DNA of 64,000 bases, taken from NCBI RefSeq assembly GCF_001686925.1, contig NZ_LVEN01000011.1, forward strand, positions 1-64,000, read 5' to 3'. Position 1 is the stretch's first letter, and each line of letters opens with the position of its first letter. Below, piece after piece: positions 50,561 through 59,572 of this stretch. The notes under the pieces were generated by a model. That model saw only the letters and a list, made by a program, of their open reading frames with translations, was not told the DNA's origin and made no database searches. The translations under genes and the position numbers were made by a program. This DNA is from Flavobacterium piscis. GTDB taxonomy: Bacteria; Bacteroidota; Bacteroidia; Flavobacteriales; Flavobacteriaceae.

Positions 50561-51789
50561 AATACAAGAGATTTCATTTCGGGAGTTTGATCGACAAAAT
50601 TATCGGGTGTAATACTTGGAAGAATTTTTTCTGATTTATCAAGAAGCGTAATAATAAAACTCCTGAATAATAGCATTGCTGAAGGATTGTTTTCCGTGAG
50701 AACAGCAAAAAGACTCAGCGGATGAAAAGGCACATCTCCAATTCCGTCCCGATTAAGATCATATCCTTCGTATTTATCCCAATAATTGTTATTAAAATGA
50801 TTGAGTACTAAACTTCCATTGGTACTAATGTCAAAAGTATTGGCGAGAAAATTATTAAAGGAAATCTCATTATCCATGCAACTTGCCTGAATTTTCATGC
50901 CCCAGCCATTGTCTTTGAAAATATTTTTTGAAAGCATAATCCGGCTTGCTCCTTCCATATAAATTCCTGAAGTATTGCGAATGAATTTATTTCCTATAAT
51001 ATGACTATCTGAAATTTCTTTTAGCAATAAACCATAAGCGGCATCTCCCCAATTTTCTTCAAAATAATTATTGAACATTTTTACATTTTTCGTGAACATC
51101 ACTGCTACGCCCGCACCATTATTTTTAAAGACATTTGAGATATAGGAATCATCATTAGAAAACATAAAATGAAGTCCGTATCGAATGTTTTCTTTTGAGA
51201 TATTTCTCCAGATAATAGAATTAGAAACAAATTCAAAGTAAATACCGTCACGATGTCCGGAAATTCTGTTGCCGATAATTTGTATGCTATCGCTTTTCCA
51301 GCAATGAATCCCGTTTCCTATTCGTTGTTCCTCTTTTTGATAAGCTTTGATCGTATTGTTTTTTATGATACAGCCAATTCCTTTTTGAACATAAATCCCA
51401 AAAAAATTATTCTCAAGAATATTGTTTTTTATGGTAACTGCCGTTTTGTTGTATATTTTAATGCCACAAGGGTCATTGATGGAACCGTAGCCCGAATTGA
51501 TGATTTTAAAACCCGCAAAAGTTACGCTATCGGCTTTGATGGAAACCACTTCATATTTTTTTTCTCCATCGAGAATAGGTAAGCCATTTCCCTGCAGTAT
51601 TATTTTTTTATCTACAATTAAGTTTCCTTCCTTATAAACACCTTTATAAACCACGATAGTATCACCGGGATTTGCGAGTTCAATTGCTTTTTTTATTGTT
51701 TTGATGGTTTTATCCTTTCCTACTTCTATTTTTTGCGAATGCAGACAGGTGAGAAACATTGAGAGACAAAGACAGAAGAATATTTTCAT
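50557..51789 (-). CDS. nosD: NosD, periplasmic beta-helix copper-site maturation protein
   Basis: NosD delivers sulfur or copper to the CuZ site of NosZ with the NosFY transporter. The 410-residue protein has a Sec signal peptide (MKIFFCLCLSMFLTCLHSQ) and a right-handed parallel beta-helix of CASH-type repeats with recurring I-x-x-N-x-I and N-x-F steps (about 60-350). The C-terminal NNYWDKYEGYDLNRDGIGD-type stretch is a family hallmark. The gene starts 34 bp after the NosL fusion. Confidence 0.92.
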   Translation of the reverse strand: MKIFFCLCLSMFLTCLHSQKIEVGKDKTIKTIKKAIELANPGDTIVVYKGVYKEGNLIVDKKIILQGNGLPILDGEKKYEVVSIKADSVTFAGFKIINSGYGSINDPCGIKIYNKTAVTIKNNILENNFFGIYVQKGIGCIIKNNTIKAYQKEEQRIGNGIHCWKSDSIQIIGNRISGHRDGIYFEFVSNSIIWRNISKENIRYGLHFMFSNDDSYISNVFKNNGAGVAVMFTKNVKMFNNYFEENWGDAAYGLLLKEISDSHIIGNKFIRNTSGIYMEGASRIMLSKNIFKDNGWGMKIQASCMDNEISFNNFLANTFDISTNGSLVLNHFNNNYWDKYEGYDLNRDGIGDVPFHPLSLFAVLTENNPSAMLLFRSFIITLLDKSEKILPSITPDNFVDQTPEMKSLVL

Positions 51790-51823
51790 GGTTAGTGGGT
51801 TGTAATGAGCATTTATTCCAGCT

Positions 51824-52828
51824 TTATTTTTCTATAATAGCCGTCCATTCTGTTTCGTTTGCGTTTGATATTGCTTTAAAAGCTTTTGCCTCACTTTTGT
51901 TCGAAAATGCCGCTATGTTCCCATGCATGGGGCTTTTTATGGTACCGCCAGAGATAAAGAAAGCTTTCTCTGCTCTAATCAATTCATTTTCTTTGGCGTA
52001 ATCATTTACATAATAGGCTTTGATCTGCATCTCCTGATGTTCTTTACCAAAATTGGCCATACAGGCAATATCATCAAACTTATACGCCCTGCCTTTTTGG
52101 GTAATAATTTCTGCGCCATATCTTCCATCACTGATTCCCATTTTACAAAAATCACAATTGTCTGTATTCAATTTAATTGGAATTGCTTTATCGCCTGAGC
52201 ATGAAAAAAGAAAACAAGTACTAATTAAAATACCGAAGAATTTATCGAGACGTGAAACTGATTTTTTCTCTTTTATGATGGCCAAAAAAAGTAAAACGCC
52301 AACAGCAATAAGCATCCATCCGCCAATATCAGGAATAGAATAAGCACCAAAATTTAATAATTGTTTATAACCAAGCAGTGGAGGCTGGTACGCCATACCC
52401 GGAACCCGAATGGCTGCATTGGGGTCTAAGTTATGACCATATTCATAGTTCCATCGGTAAAAATCGACAGCTGCTAATACTGCGAAAAGTAAAAAAGCGA
52501 AGAAAAAGATGTGGAGCAATTTTCGCTTTGCAAAAAACAAACCGCTTATTGCAATGACACCAAATGAAGCTAAAATATAAGGCAAGATTTTAAATTCTAT
52601 AAAATCTTCTGTATGAAGGGTCTTCATCCCAATATAGTGATTAAGACCATTTATAATATCAACATCTCCGGCTATTTTAGTAGCATGCAGTTTTAAAACC
52701 AAGCCTTCAGGATATTGTGGTGCACTGAGTTCTATTCTCCACATGGGTACAAAAATGGACCCTATTAAAAGCAGACTGCACAAAAAGAGTACTACTTTAG
52801 AAAAAGTTGAAAGTGTTTGATTTTTCAT
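51824..52828 (-). CDS. nosL: Membrane protein fused to NosL copper lipoprotein domain
   Basis: Residues 1-190 hold four membrane segments (about 11-30, 82-100, 104-122 and 170-187) with a periplasmic loop, similar to the separate membrane protein found near nosZ in clade II clusters. Residues 196-210 (KFFGILISTCFLFSC) are a typical lipoprotein signal with lipobox Cys 210. Residues 215-334 are NosL, with the copper motif NCDFCKM (Cys 225, Cys 228, Met 230) and MHGN. NosL hands Cu(I) to NosZ. The internal lipobox indicates fusion of two genes. No internal Met precedes the lipobox, so a separate NosL start is not evident. The sequence is continuous without frameshift. Confidence 0.88.
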   Translation of the reverse strand: MKNQTLSTFSKVVLFLCSLLLIGSIFVPMWRIELSAPQYPEGLVLKLHATKIAGDVDIINGLNHYIGMKTLHTEDFIEFKILPYILASFGVIAISGLFFAKRKLLHIFFFAFLLFAVLAAVDFYRWNYEYGHNLDPNAAIRVPGMAYQPPLLGYKQLLNFGAYSIPDIGGWMLIAVGVLLFLAIIKEKKSVSRLDKFFGILISTCFLFSCSGDKAIPIKLNTDNCDFCKMGISDGRYGAEIITQKGRAYKFDDIACMANFGKEHQEMQIKAYYVNDYAKENELIRAEKAFFISGGTIKSPMHGNIAAFSNKSEAKAFKAISNANETEWTAIIEK

Positions 52829-52885
52829 GATAAATCGAAATAAAAAGGGAACAAAGAAAACTTTGTTCCCTTTATGGGTTACTAG

Positions 52886-54859
52886 CTATTCCTTTGGTAA
52901 ATTTGTACCTAAACTATAAGTAATGGGAACGTTACTTCCTGCAGGTGAAACTCTAACGTAACCCTGCATTTCCTGATGCAGTGCGCTGCAGAAATCGGTA
53001 CAGTAGAATGGGAACATTCCTTTTTTCTGAGGAACCCATTTTAGTGTAAGCGTTTCGCCTGGCATGATCAGTAATTCGGCTGTGTTAGCCCCTTTAATCG
53101 CAAATCCGTGCGGTACATCCCAATCTTGTTCTAAATTAGTAACGTGAAAATAAACTTCATCACCAACTTTAATTCCTTCAATATTGTCAGGAGCAAAATG
53201 AGAGCGAATACAAGTCATGTAAACATGTACTTTATTTCCTTCTCTCACTACTTTGGTTTCTTTTTCTCCTTTGGCAACATATGGATGCTGGTTGTCTGCC
53301 ATTTTGTAATATTTCAACTGACCGTTATTACGTATTTTATCAGCCGGAATACCTTGTGCATAATGCGGTTCACCGATGGTTGGATAATCTAATAAAAGTT
53401 TCATTTTATCGCCACTGATATCAAACAATTGTGCACTTTGAGCCAATTCAGGTCCTGTTGGCAAGAATCTGTCTTTTGTGATTTTATTATACACTACCAT
53501 ATATTTTCCAAAAGGTTTTTCTGTATTTCCTCCCGGAATCATAAGATGTCCTGGTGAATAATAAGTAGCTTTTCGATCTAAAACTTTCAGGTCTTTAATA
53601 TTCCATTTTACAACTTCAGAAGAAACAAACATGGTTGTATAAGCATTCCCTTTTCCGTCAAATTCTGTATGCAAAGGTCCTAGTCCAGGTTTTTGAACTT
53701 CACCATAAAGAGCTGCTTCATATTTAACTACCGGAATTCCGGCATAAGTTCCATCAAACTGTTTTTTGGCAATGGCATCTTTAAGCTTTGTAAAACTGAA
53801 TACCGGAATCAATGCTGCTAATTTTCCGCTTCCCACAATGTATTCGCCCGTTGGATCAATATCACAGCCGTGAGGTGATTTAGGACATGGAATCAGATAG
53901 CAAATATCTTTAAGTTCTGCAGCATCCAAAATCAATACTTCTTTCTTAGTTTCAGATTTTGCAGTCTGGGTTTTCTCATCCCAGGTATTATGAACATAAT
54001 TGGCAGGTACGCGTTTTCCTTTCCCTGCTTTGATATACTCTTCCGCTTTTTTCCAGTTTACTGCCATGATAAAATCTTTATCATTTTTTGATGCATTAAC
54101 TTCAAGCAATGTGTTGGCTTGTTCAGTGTTATAACAAGAGAAGAAGAACCAGCCGTGAGATTCTTTTTTACCTGGGTGACTAAGATCAAAATTAACGCCC
54201 GGAGTTACAATTTGAAAGGCAAGATCAAGCTCTCCTTCTTTTCCAACTTTTACAAAACTAATATGTCCTTTAAAGTTTTTCTTGTAGGTATTAATTGGCA
54301 CATCGCCATTATCATTATCTGCCGGTACACTAAAACGGCTCGCTCCTACTACATATTCTGTGTTTTGTGTAATAAAAGGAGAGGAATGGTTTCCTCCGCA
54401 ATTTGGAAGCTCAATTATCTCTGCCGTTTTAAAAGTTTTCAGGTCAATACGTGCGATTCTTGGCGTATTATTAGCATTAGCAAAAAGCCATCTTGCGTCT
54501 GCTTCACCATTAGTCTGTGATAAATCCATGTGGTGCTGATCGTCCCACGGCACAAAACCATGCGAAGTATTCAGCATCGCTTTGGTTTCTTCACTGTAGC
54601 CATAACCACTTTGGGGATCCTGTGAAAATACCGGCATCACCCTTAACAATCTTCCGCTTGGAAGTCCGTAAACGCTCACCTGCCCACTAAAACCTCCAGA
54701 TACAAAATTGTAATATTCATCGTATTTACCCGGAGCAACATATACTTTTTGTGCAGCATCACCTTCTACAGTATCACTAGAATCTTTAGGTTTACAGGAA
54801 ACAAAAAAGGCACACCCCAACGTAAGGGCGAAAACTGATTTTAAAAATTTATTTTTCAT
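52886..54859 (-). CDS. nosZ: Nitrous-oxide reductase NosZ, clade II type
   Basis: NosZ reduces N2O to N2 in the periplasm using CuA and CuZ. A Sec lipoprotein-like signal (ALTLGCAFFVSC) replaces the Tat signal of clade I enzymes. The propeller carries CuZ His ligands, beginning with the DDQHHMD and GGNHSS segments, and the C-terminal cupredoxin domain has the CuA motif C-x3-C-x3-H-x2-M (CTDFCSALHQEM, residues about 620-631 from the chosen start). I chose the ATG at 54859; an ATG 18 nt upstream is equally possible. The gene lies 37 bp after the cytochrome c gene. Length (657 residues) is normal. Confidence 0.95.
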   Translation of the reverse strand: MKNKFLKSVFALTLGCAFFVSCKPKDSSDTVEGDAAQKVYVAPGKYDEYYNFVSGGFSGQVSVYGLPSGRLLRVMPVFSQDPQSGYGYSEETKAMLNTSHGFVPWDDQHHMDLSQTNGEADARWLFANANNTPRIARIDLKTFKTAEIIELPNCGGNHSSPFITQNTEYVVGASRFSVPADNDNGDVPINTYKKNFKGHISFVKVGKEGELDLAFQIVTPGVNFDLSHPGKKESHGWFFFSCYNTEQANTLLEVNASKNDKDFIMAVNWKKAEEYIKAGKGKRVPANYVHNTWDEKTQTAKSETKKEVLILDAAELKDICYLIPCPKSPHGCDIDPTGEYIVGSGKLAALIPVFSFTKLKDAIAKKQFDGTYAGIPVVKYEAALYGEVQKPGLGPLHTEFDGKGNAYTTMFVSSEVVKWNIKDLKVLDRKATYYSPGHLMIPGGNTEKPFGKYMVVYNKITKDRFLPTGPELAQSAQLFDISGDKMKLLLDYPTIGEPHYAQGIPADKIRNNGQLKYYKMADNQHPYVAKGEKETKVVREGNKVHVYMTCIRSHFAPDNIEGIKVGDEVYFHVTNLEQDWDVPHGFAIKGANTAELLIMPGETLTLKWVPQKKGMFPFYCTDFCSALHQEMQGYVRVSPAGSNVPITYSLGTNLPKE

Positions 54860-54896
54860 AAGACTTTTATTTAGCATTATAATTTTATGGTTAGCA

Positions 54897-55373
54897 TTAT
54901 TTTATACCGTCAATCTGGCGCATATATTCCAGTATATTTCTGGCTTCATCATCTGTAAGCCCCTGATTAGGCATACGAATCATGCAGAGTTCTAATTGCG
55001 CCTGCAATTCAGGATCTTTGTCGATCATAGGATCAGGATTGGTAATAAAGTTCATAATCCATTGCGGGGTTCTGCGTTCTGTAACCCCTTTCCATCCGGG
55101 TCCTACTAATTTTTCGTCAGTAGGTTTATGGCAGGAAGTGCATTTTACTTCGGCTACTTTTAATCCTTTTTCTGCCATTGCCTTGTCTAAGGAAGCACCT
55201 AATTCAATAGTAGAAAATTTTCCTAATCCTCTTTTAGGATCATACGATTCTGCTTCAGCTTTTTTCTCTTCTGCCGAGGGAGTCGAAAAATCCTGATCTG
55301 TATTCGATTTTTCTTTTCCGCAAGACACAAAAAGGAAAAGACCGAACATTGTTACTAAAAATAATCTGTTCAT
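54897..55373 (-). CDS. Cytochrome c lipoprotein, probable electron donor to NosZ
   Basis: The 158-residue protein is a lipoprotein (LFLFVSC lipobox) with one class I cytochrome c domain. Haem is bound at CTSCH (about residue 83-87) and the distal Met is in CMIRMPNQGLTDDEA near the C-terminus. Small membrane-anchored cytochromes c are encoded next to nosZ in clade II clusters and are thought to pass electrons from the quinol pool to NosZ. It is the first gene of the nos operon, 61 nt after the bidirectional Crp/Fnr site. Confidence 0.9.
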   Translation of the reverse strand: MNRLFLVTMFGLFLFVSCGKEKSNTDQDFSTPSAEEKKAEAESYDPKRGLGKFSTIELGASLDKAMAEKGLKVAEVKCTSCHKPTDEKLVGPGWKGVTERRTPQWIMNFITNPDPMIDKDPELQAQLELCMIRMPNQGLTDDEARNILEYMRQIDGIK

Positions 55374-55405
55374 TACTATGGTTTTTATTTTGTTAAACTA
55401 TTGAA

Positions 55406-55479
55406 CAAAATTCCAAAACTTGTATCTCTTAAAGTATGACTGTAATCATACACTGCAAAAAATGTTCACAATACCTTCG
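55406..55479. promoter_or_regulatory. Bidirectional promoter with Crp/Fnr palindrome between nos operon and copper genes
   Basis: TATGACTGTAATCATA (55435-55450) is a perfect TATGA-N6-TCATA palindrome, the TGA-N6-TCA form bound by FNR and DNR. TACCTTCG (55472-55479, plus) and GAATTTTG (55406-55413, minus) are -7-like elements, and the first base of each lies exactly 29.5 bp from the palindrome centre. This is the position expected for activation centred near -41.5 in both directions. Confidence 0.7.
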
Positions 55480-55497
55480 TACTTTCAAAATACAGTT

Positions 55498-55869
55498 ATG
55501 AAAATTTGTGTTTATATATTCCTGTTTGCAGTCGTGTTCAGACCAGCGTTTCCAATTCTGGATTACGTTTTGAACTACCATTACATTGCAACAGAATTAT
55601 GCGAAAACAAAGACACTCCAAAACTGGGCTGTAATGGAAAATGTCACTTAAAAAAAGAACTGGCAAAAGCATATAAAAATGATGTGCCTGCCTCAAGCGA
55701 GAAAAAAAGTGAAACCTTCGAAACTGCTTTGCTTTTCCTTGTAAACATTCCGGTTTTTAGTTTTGAAAGTATTAAAAAACCTCTTGTAGCGATAAACTCC
55801 GTCTATAAAAATCTGTACTCCCTTACCGCTACTGCTTCTGTATTTCGTCCGCCTATTTTCTGGTATTAA
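55498..55869 (+). CDS. Small membrane protein with CNGKC motif, possibly copper-linked
   Basis: From the ATG at 55498, which directly follows the predicted transcription start, this is a 123-residue protein. It has one N-terminal hydrophobic segment (MKICVYIFLFAVVFRPAFPIL), a conserved Cys cluster (C in ELCENKD, then CNGKCHLKKEL) and a second hydrophobic stretch near residue 80 (ALLFLVNIPVFSF). Related short proteins occur next to metal receptors in Bacteroidota; none with a known role comes to mind. An ATG at 55420 would place the Crp/Fnr site inside the gene and is rejected. Copper binding by the CxxxC pair is inference. Confidence 0.75.
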   Translation: MKICVYIFLFAVVFRPAFPILDYVLNYHYIATELCENKDTPKLGCNGKCHLKKELAKAYKNDVPASSEKKSETFETALLFLVNIPVFSFESIKKPLVAINSVYKNLYSLTATASVFRPPIFWY

Positions 55870-55951
55870 TTTTTCTTTTATTTCTAATTTTTCTTCTCCG
55901 GATTTACATTCGGCGGAAGCCATATTATCATTAATTCAAATTAATACTCAA

Positions 55952-56803
55952 ATGAAAATTTTAAAATACACCACTCTTTTTGTTTTAGCCATACTCTTCT
56001 TTTCTTGTTCATCCGATGAAAATGCTGCTGATAAAACTCCAACCGATGAAACCACGGGGCTGCAAAAAATTCAGGAAATAGTGAACGACAATCACATTAT
56101 TGAACTCTATTCTCAAAGCGGCGCTTTAGTTCAGGGATACAATCATATCACTCTTAGAATCAAAGACAAAAAAACAAATGCTTATATTAATCATGCCAAA
56201 ATAAACTGGCTGCCTGTAATGCACATGGCTATGATGGAACACTCTTGTCCAAAATCGATTGTGACCAAAATAGCAGATAAACAAACGTTATATGAAGGCG
56301 ATATTATCTTTCAAATGGCTCAAAATGACACTGAATACTGGAATCTGACTCTTACTTATACCGTTGATAGTATTTCGTATACGGTGAAGGATATTATCAA
56401 AGTTCCGGCTTCGGCAAAACGAACCGTTAGCACTTTTAACGGTATTGACGGCGTTCGTTATCTGGTCGCTTACATTGCTCCTCAAAATCCAAAAGTCGCT
56501 ACGAATGATATTAGTTTAGGCCTTTATAAAATAAAGGATATGATGACATTTTCTACAGTGAATAATTTTAAAATAAAAATCGATCCCAGAATGCCAAGCA
56601 TGGGAAATCATGGTTCGCCAAACAATACCGATTTAACTCAATCCTTGAAGGATGGATTTTATAAAGGAAAATTTTCCTTGACCATGACGGGATACTGGAG
56701 AATTAATCTGCAGCTTTTAAACACTTCAGATCAAGTACTAAAGGGAGAACCCATAACGACAGAAAATCCGGCAAGTAGTTTATTCTTAGAAATAGAATTC
56801 TAA
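55952..56803 (+). CDS. Met/His-bearing lipoprotein, candidate copper-binding partner of the receptor
   Basis: The 283-residue lipoprotein (lipobox LFFSC) contains two similar beta-sandwich halves (about 45-150 and 165-283). The first has MHMAMMEHSCP and the second DPRMPSMGNHGSP, both dense in Met and His as in YtkA/FixH-like copper-handling domains. It lies 82 bp after the small Cys protein and 61 bp before the OprC/NosA-like receptor. A periplasmic or surface copper-binding role is inferred from these motifs and the neighbours. I could not name a family with certainty. Confidence 0.75.
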   Translation: MKILKYTTLFVLAILFFSCSSDENAADKTPTDETTGLQKIQEIVNDNHIIELYSQSGALVQGYNHITLRIKDKKTNAYINHAKINWLPVMHMAMMEHSCPKSIVTKIADKQTLYEGDIIFQMAQNDTEYWNLTLTYTVDSISYTVKDIIKVPASAKRTVSTFNGIDGVRYLVAYIAPQNPKVATNDISLGLYKIKDMMTFSTVNNFKIKIDPRMPSMGNHGSPNNTDLTQSLKDGFYKGKFSLTMTGYWRINLQLLNTSDQVLKGEPITTENPASSLFLEIEF

Positions 56804-56818
56804 AAACTTACCAATAAC

Positions 56819-56850
56819 AAGAAAGAGATGGTTTTCGCTGTCTCTTTCTT
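56819..56850 (+). terminator. Hairpin between the lipoprotein and copper receptor genes
   Basis: A perfect 10-bp stem AAGAAAGAGA/TCTCTTTCTT with a 12-nt loop is followed by ATAATTATTT. It may lower read-through into the receptor gene or end the transcript. Confidence 0.5.
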
Positions 56851-56864
56851 ATAATTATTTCACA

Positions 56865-58859
56865 ATGAAAAATACAATAGCCATCCTCTTAGCTGTATTT
56901 TCAACAGTCTGCTGGGCGCAAGAAAAAAATAATGATACTGTCGCAGCTGTAAATCTTAATGAAATTATAGTAATAGGAAAAAAAACACCTTTAAATCTCA
57001 AACAGCCTAAATCGTTAACTTCTTTAGAGGATTATCTTAGTGGATCTTCCAAAATAAATATGATCAAAAGAGGTTCTTATGCGTGGGAACCCACCATTAA
57101 CAATATGTCGACCGAACGTACTGTAATTACCATCGATGGCATGCGCATTTTTGGTGCCTGTACAGACAAAATGGATCCGGTAACTTCTTATGTCGAAGTC
57201 TCTAATTTATCTGAGGCAAAAGTTGCATCTGGTCAGCAGGCAAGTTGCCACGGAGCAACAATTGGAGGTTCGATCGATTTAAAACGCAATCAATTGAATC
57301 AGAAAGCAAACGGCTGGAATACTAGTCTGAATTCCGGTTACGAAAGTAATAATCAGCAAAAAATTATTGGTGCCGCTTTGGGATATAATGATAGTAGTTT
57401 TTTTACCCGAATAGATTTTATGCGTCGGGATGCCGAAAACTACAAAGCCGGAGATAGAAAAGAAATTGACTTTTCGCAATTTACCAAATATAATATTTCG
57501 GCCGCTGCAGGTTACAACATCAATAAAAAAAATATACTCGAAGCTACTGCCATTTACGACAAAGCCACAAACGTTGGTTATCCTGCACTTCCTATGGATG
57601 TTTCATTGGCAGAAGCCAAAATCGTGGCGCTGAGTTATCAATATATTCCGGTTAACAGTGTTGTTTCGAACTGGGAAACAAAGGGTTATTTTAATACCAT
57701 TAAACACAAAATGGACGATACTAAAAGGCCTTCGGTGCCCATTCATATGGATATGCCGGGATCGTCTGAAACCTTTGGTTTTTATTCTAAAATAAAAGGA
57801 AAGATCAAAAACCATGATTTTTTGGCCGATTTGAATACTTTTTATAATAAGGCTGTAGCCGAAATGACCATGTATCCTGCTGATACAAATGAGAATCTTA
57901 TGTTTATGTATACCTGGCCGGATGTACGCACTTTCTACAACGGATTATCATTAGAAGATAATATTAAAATTTCGAAGGAAGCTGTACTTAGAATCAGTAC
58001 TAATCTGGGATTTCATTCTAATACTGTAGCCAATGATTTTGGATTGCAAAGCCTTCGTATTTTTTATCCTGAAATGAAGGCGACACAAAATCGCTTTTTA
58101 AAGAGTTTCTCCGGAAATTATACTGCCAATAAAGGAAAACTGGAGTATGGTTTTGGTTTGGCTTACGCCGAAAGAGCGCCCTCCGTCTCTGAAGGTTATG
58201 GATTCTATCTCTACAACAGCAATGATTTTTATGATTATATAGGAAATCCAAATTTAAAAAATGAAAAGGCTGTTGAAGGAAATTTTTCTTTTGGATTTAA
58301 AAGCAGCCGCTTAACATCTAAAATTACAGCTTCATATTTCTATATTTCGAATTACATCATAGGAAAAATTGATTCGAAAACTTTGCCTATGACTATTGGA
58401 GCATCTGGTATAAAAATTTACAATGCACTTGATTACGCTTCGATTTTTAATACTGATTTTAATCTGGAATATTCGATTTCGCAAAACTGGAACATCAAAA
58501 CATTAATTGCTTATAGTCTGGGCAAAGATGACGATCATAATAATCTTCCGTTTATAAGTCCGCTTCGATATAATGCCGGAATCGAATTTAAAAAAAATAA
58601 ACTCAATGCAGGAATTTTAGCCTCCGGAAATCTTGCACAAAATGATTTTGCCAAAGCATACGGACAAACCAAAACACCTGATTATTTGATTTTTAATATT
58701 AATGCAGGTTATGCTTTCGATTGGAATCAAAACAAAATAAAACTGCAGACAGGTGTTGAAAATGTATTCGATAAATATTACACCACTTTTTCAGACTGGA
58801 ACAAAATACCACGAATGGGACGCAATTTCTTCATCAATCTTGTTTACAGTTTTGACTAA
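56865..58859 (+). CDS. OprC/NosA-like TonB-dependent copper receptor
   Basis: OprC/NosA receptors import copper across the outer membrane and were first tied to N2O reductase assembly. The 664-residue protein has a signal peptide ending VCWAQ, a plug (about 45-150) and a barrel ending in NLVYSFD. The plug has IDGMRIFGACTDKMDP, giving Cys 99 and Met 103 as CxxxM. The barrel has HKM (His 281, Met 283), matching the HxM half of the copper site known from OprC. HMDM (294-297) and Cys 128-His 129 are further candidate ligands. It belongs to the plus-strand copper and NO gene set. Confidence 0.85.
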   Translation: MKNTIAILLAVFSTVCWAQEKNNDTVAAVNLNEIIVIGKKTPLNLKQPKSLTSLEDYLSGSSKINMIKRGSYAWEPTINNMSTERTVITIDGMRIFGACTDKMDPVTSYVEVSNLSEAKVASGQQASCHGATIGGSIDLKRNQLNQKANGWNTSLNSGYESNNQQKIIGAALGYNDSSFFTRIDFMRRDAENYKAGDRKEIDFSQFTKYNISAAAGYNINKKNILEATAIYDKATNVGYPALPMDVSLAEAKIVALSYQYIPVNSVVSNWETKGYFNTIKHKMDDTKRPSVPIHMDMPGSSETFGFYSKIKGKIKNHDFLADLNTFYNKAVAEMTMYPADTNENLMFMYTWPDVRTFYNGLSLEDNIKISKEAVLRISTNLGFHSNTVANDFGLQSLRIFYPEMKATQNRFLKSFSGNYTANKGKLEYGFGLAYAERAPSVSEGYGFYLYNSNDFYDYIGNPNLKNEKAVEGNFSFGFKSSRLTSKITASYFYISNYIIGKIDSKTLPMTIGASGIKIYNALDYASIFNTDFNLEYSISQNWNIKTLIAYSLGKDDDHNNLPFISPLRYNAGIEFKKNKLNAGILASGNLAQNDFAKAYGQTKTPDYLIFNINAGYAFDWNQNKIKLQTGVENVFDKYYTTFSDWNKIPRMGRNFFINLVYSFD

Positions 58860-58920
58860 ATTTTAAAACAATAAAAAATAGCATTACAACTTTTAAAAAG
58901 GCTAAAAAAATAAATAGTCC

Positions 58921-58966
58921 TTATGATTGGAATCATAAACTAAAAAAGATGGCGGTGATACTTTTA
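58921..58966 (+). promoter_or_regulatory. Crp/Fnr palindrome and -7 element before azurin
   Basis: TTATGATTGGAATCATAA (58921-58938) is an 18-bp palindrome of the same TATGA-N6-TCATA class as at 55435. TACTTTTA (58959-58966) lies 29.5 bp from its centre, the same spacing as both promoters at the first site. Confidence 0.7.
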
Positions 58967-59006
58967 CAGTATTAAAATTTTTCAATAACATTCAAAACCC
59001 ATAACA

Positions 59007-59531
59007 ATGAAAACATCTTTCAAGATTACCTTTTTAGCTATTTTTACCATTTTTAGTTTATTTTCATGTGGAAAAAAAGAGGCTAAAGATATAGCACCTG
59101 CTGAAACTACTGCAACGGAACAACCCTACGAAGAACATCCTGTTGAAACTCCTGCGGCTACAAATGATCTGCATATTGAAAGTAATGATCAAATGCAGTA
59201 TTCCTTGCATGAACTAAGAGCTCCGGCAGGAAAAATCACCCTTACCCTGAAACATGTTGGCAAGATGGAGAAAACGGTAATGGGACATAATTTAGTCATT
59301 CTGACACCTGGTACAGATATTTCTGATTTTACACAAAAAGCCGTAGATGCAAAAAATACAGATTACATACCTGCATCTGAAAAAGCAAAAGTAATTGCTC
59401 ATACCAAAATAATTGGCGGCGGAGAAAGTGATACCATCGAATTTACTATTAATGAAAAAGGAACGTACGATTTTATCTGTTCTTTTCCCGGACATGTATC
59501 AATGATGAAAGGAAAGCTAATTGTAGAATAA
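59007..59531 (+). CDS. Azurin-type cupredoxin lipoprotein
   Basis: Azurins are small blue copper electron carriers of the periplasm. The 174-residue precursor has a lipobox (FSLFSC, Cys 21), an acidic linker to about residue 50 and a cupredoxin domain. The type 1 copper ligands are His 94 in MGHNL, Cys 158, His 163 and Met 167 in CSFPGHVSMM, with exact azurin spacing. It is 41 bp ahead of the NO reductase gene and behind a Crp/Fnr site. It may carry electrons to NosZ or to a nitrite reductase encoded elsewhere; the NO reductase itself is quinol-fed. Confidence 0.93.
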   Translation: MKTSFKITFLAIFTIFSLFSCGKKEAKDIAPAETTATEQPYEEHPVETPAATNDLHIESNDQMQYSLHELRAPAGKITLTLKHVGKMEKTVMGHNLVILTPGTDISDFTQKAVDAKNTDYIPASEKAKVIAHTKIIGGGESDTIEFTINEKGTYDFICSFPGHVSMMKGKLIVE

Positions 59532-59572
59532 TTCATTGGCTTTTAAATAAATAAAACTCAAAATCATTATAA

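Noticed and set aside
55420..55497. Longer start for the CNGKC membrane protein
   Set aside because: It would place the Crp/Fnr palindrome and the -7 element inside the coding region and hide the N-terminal membrane segment.
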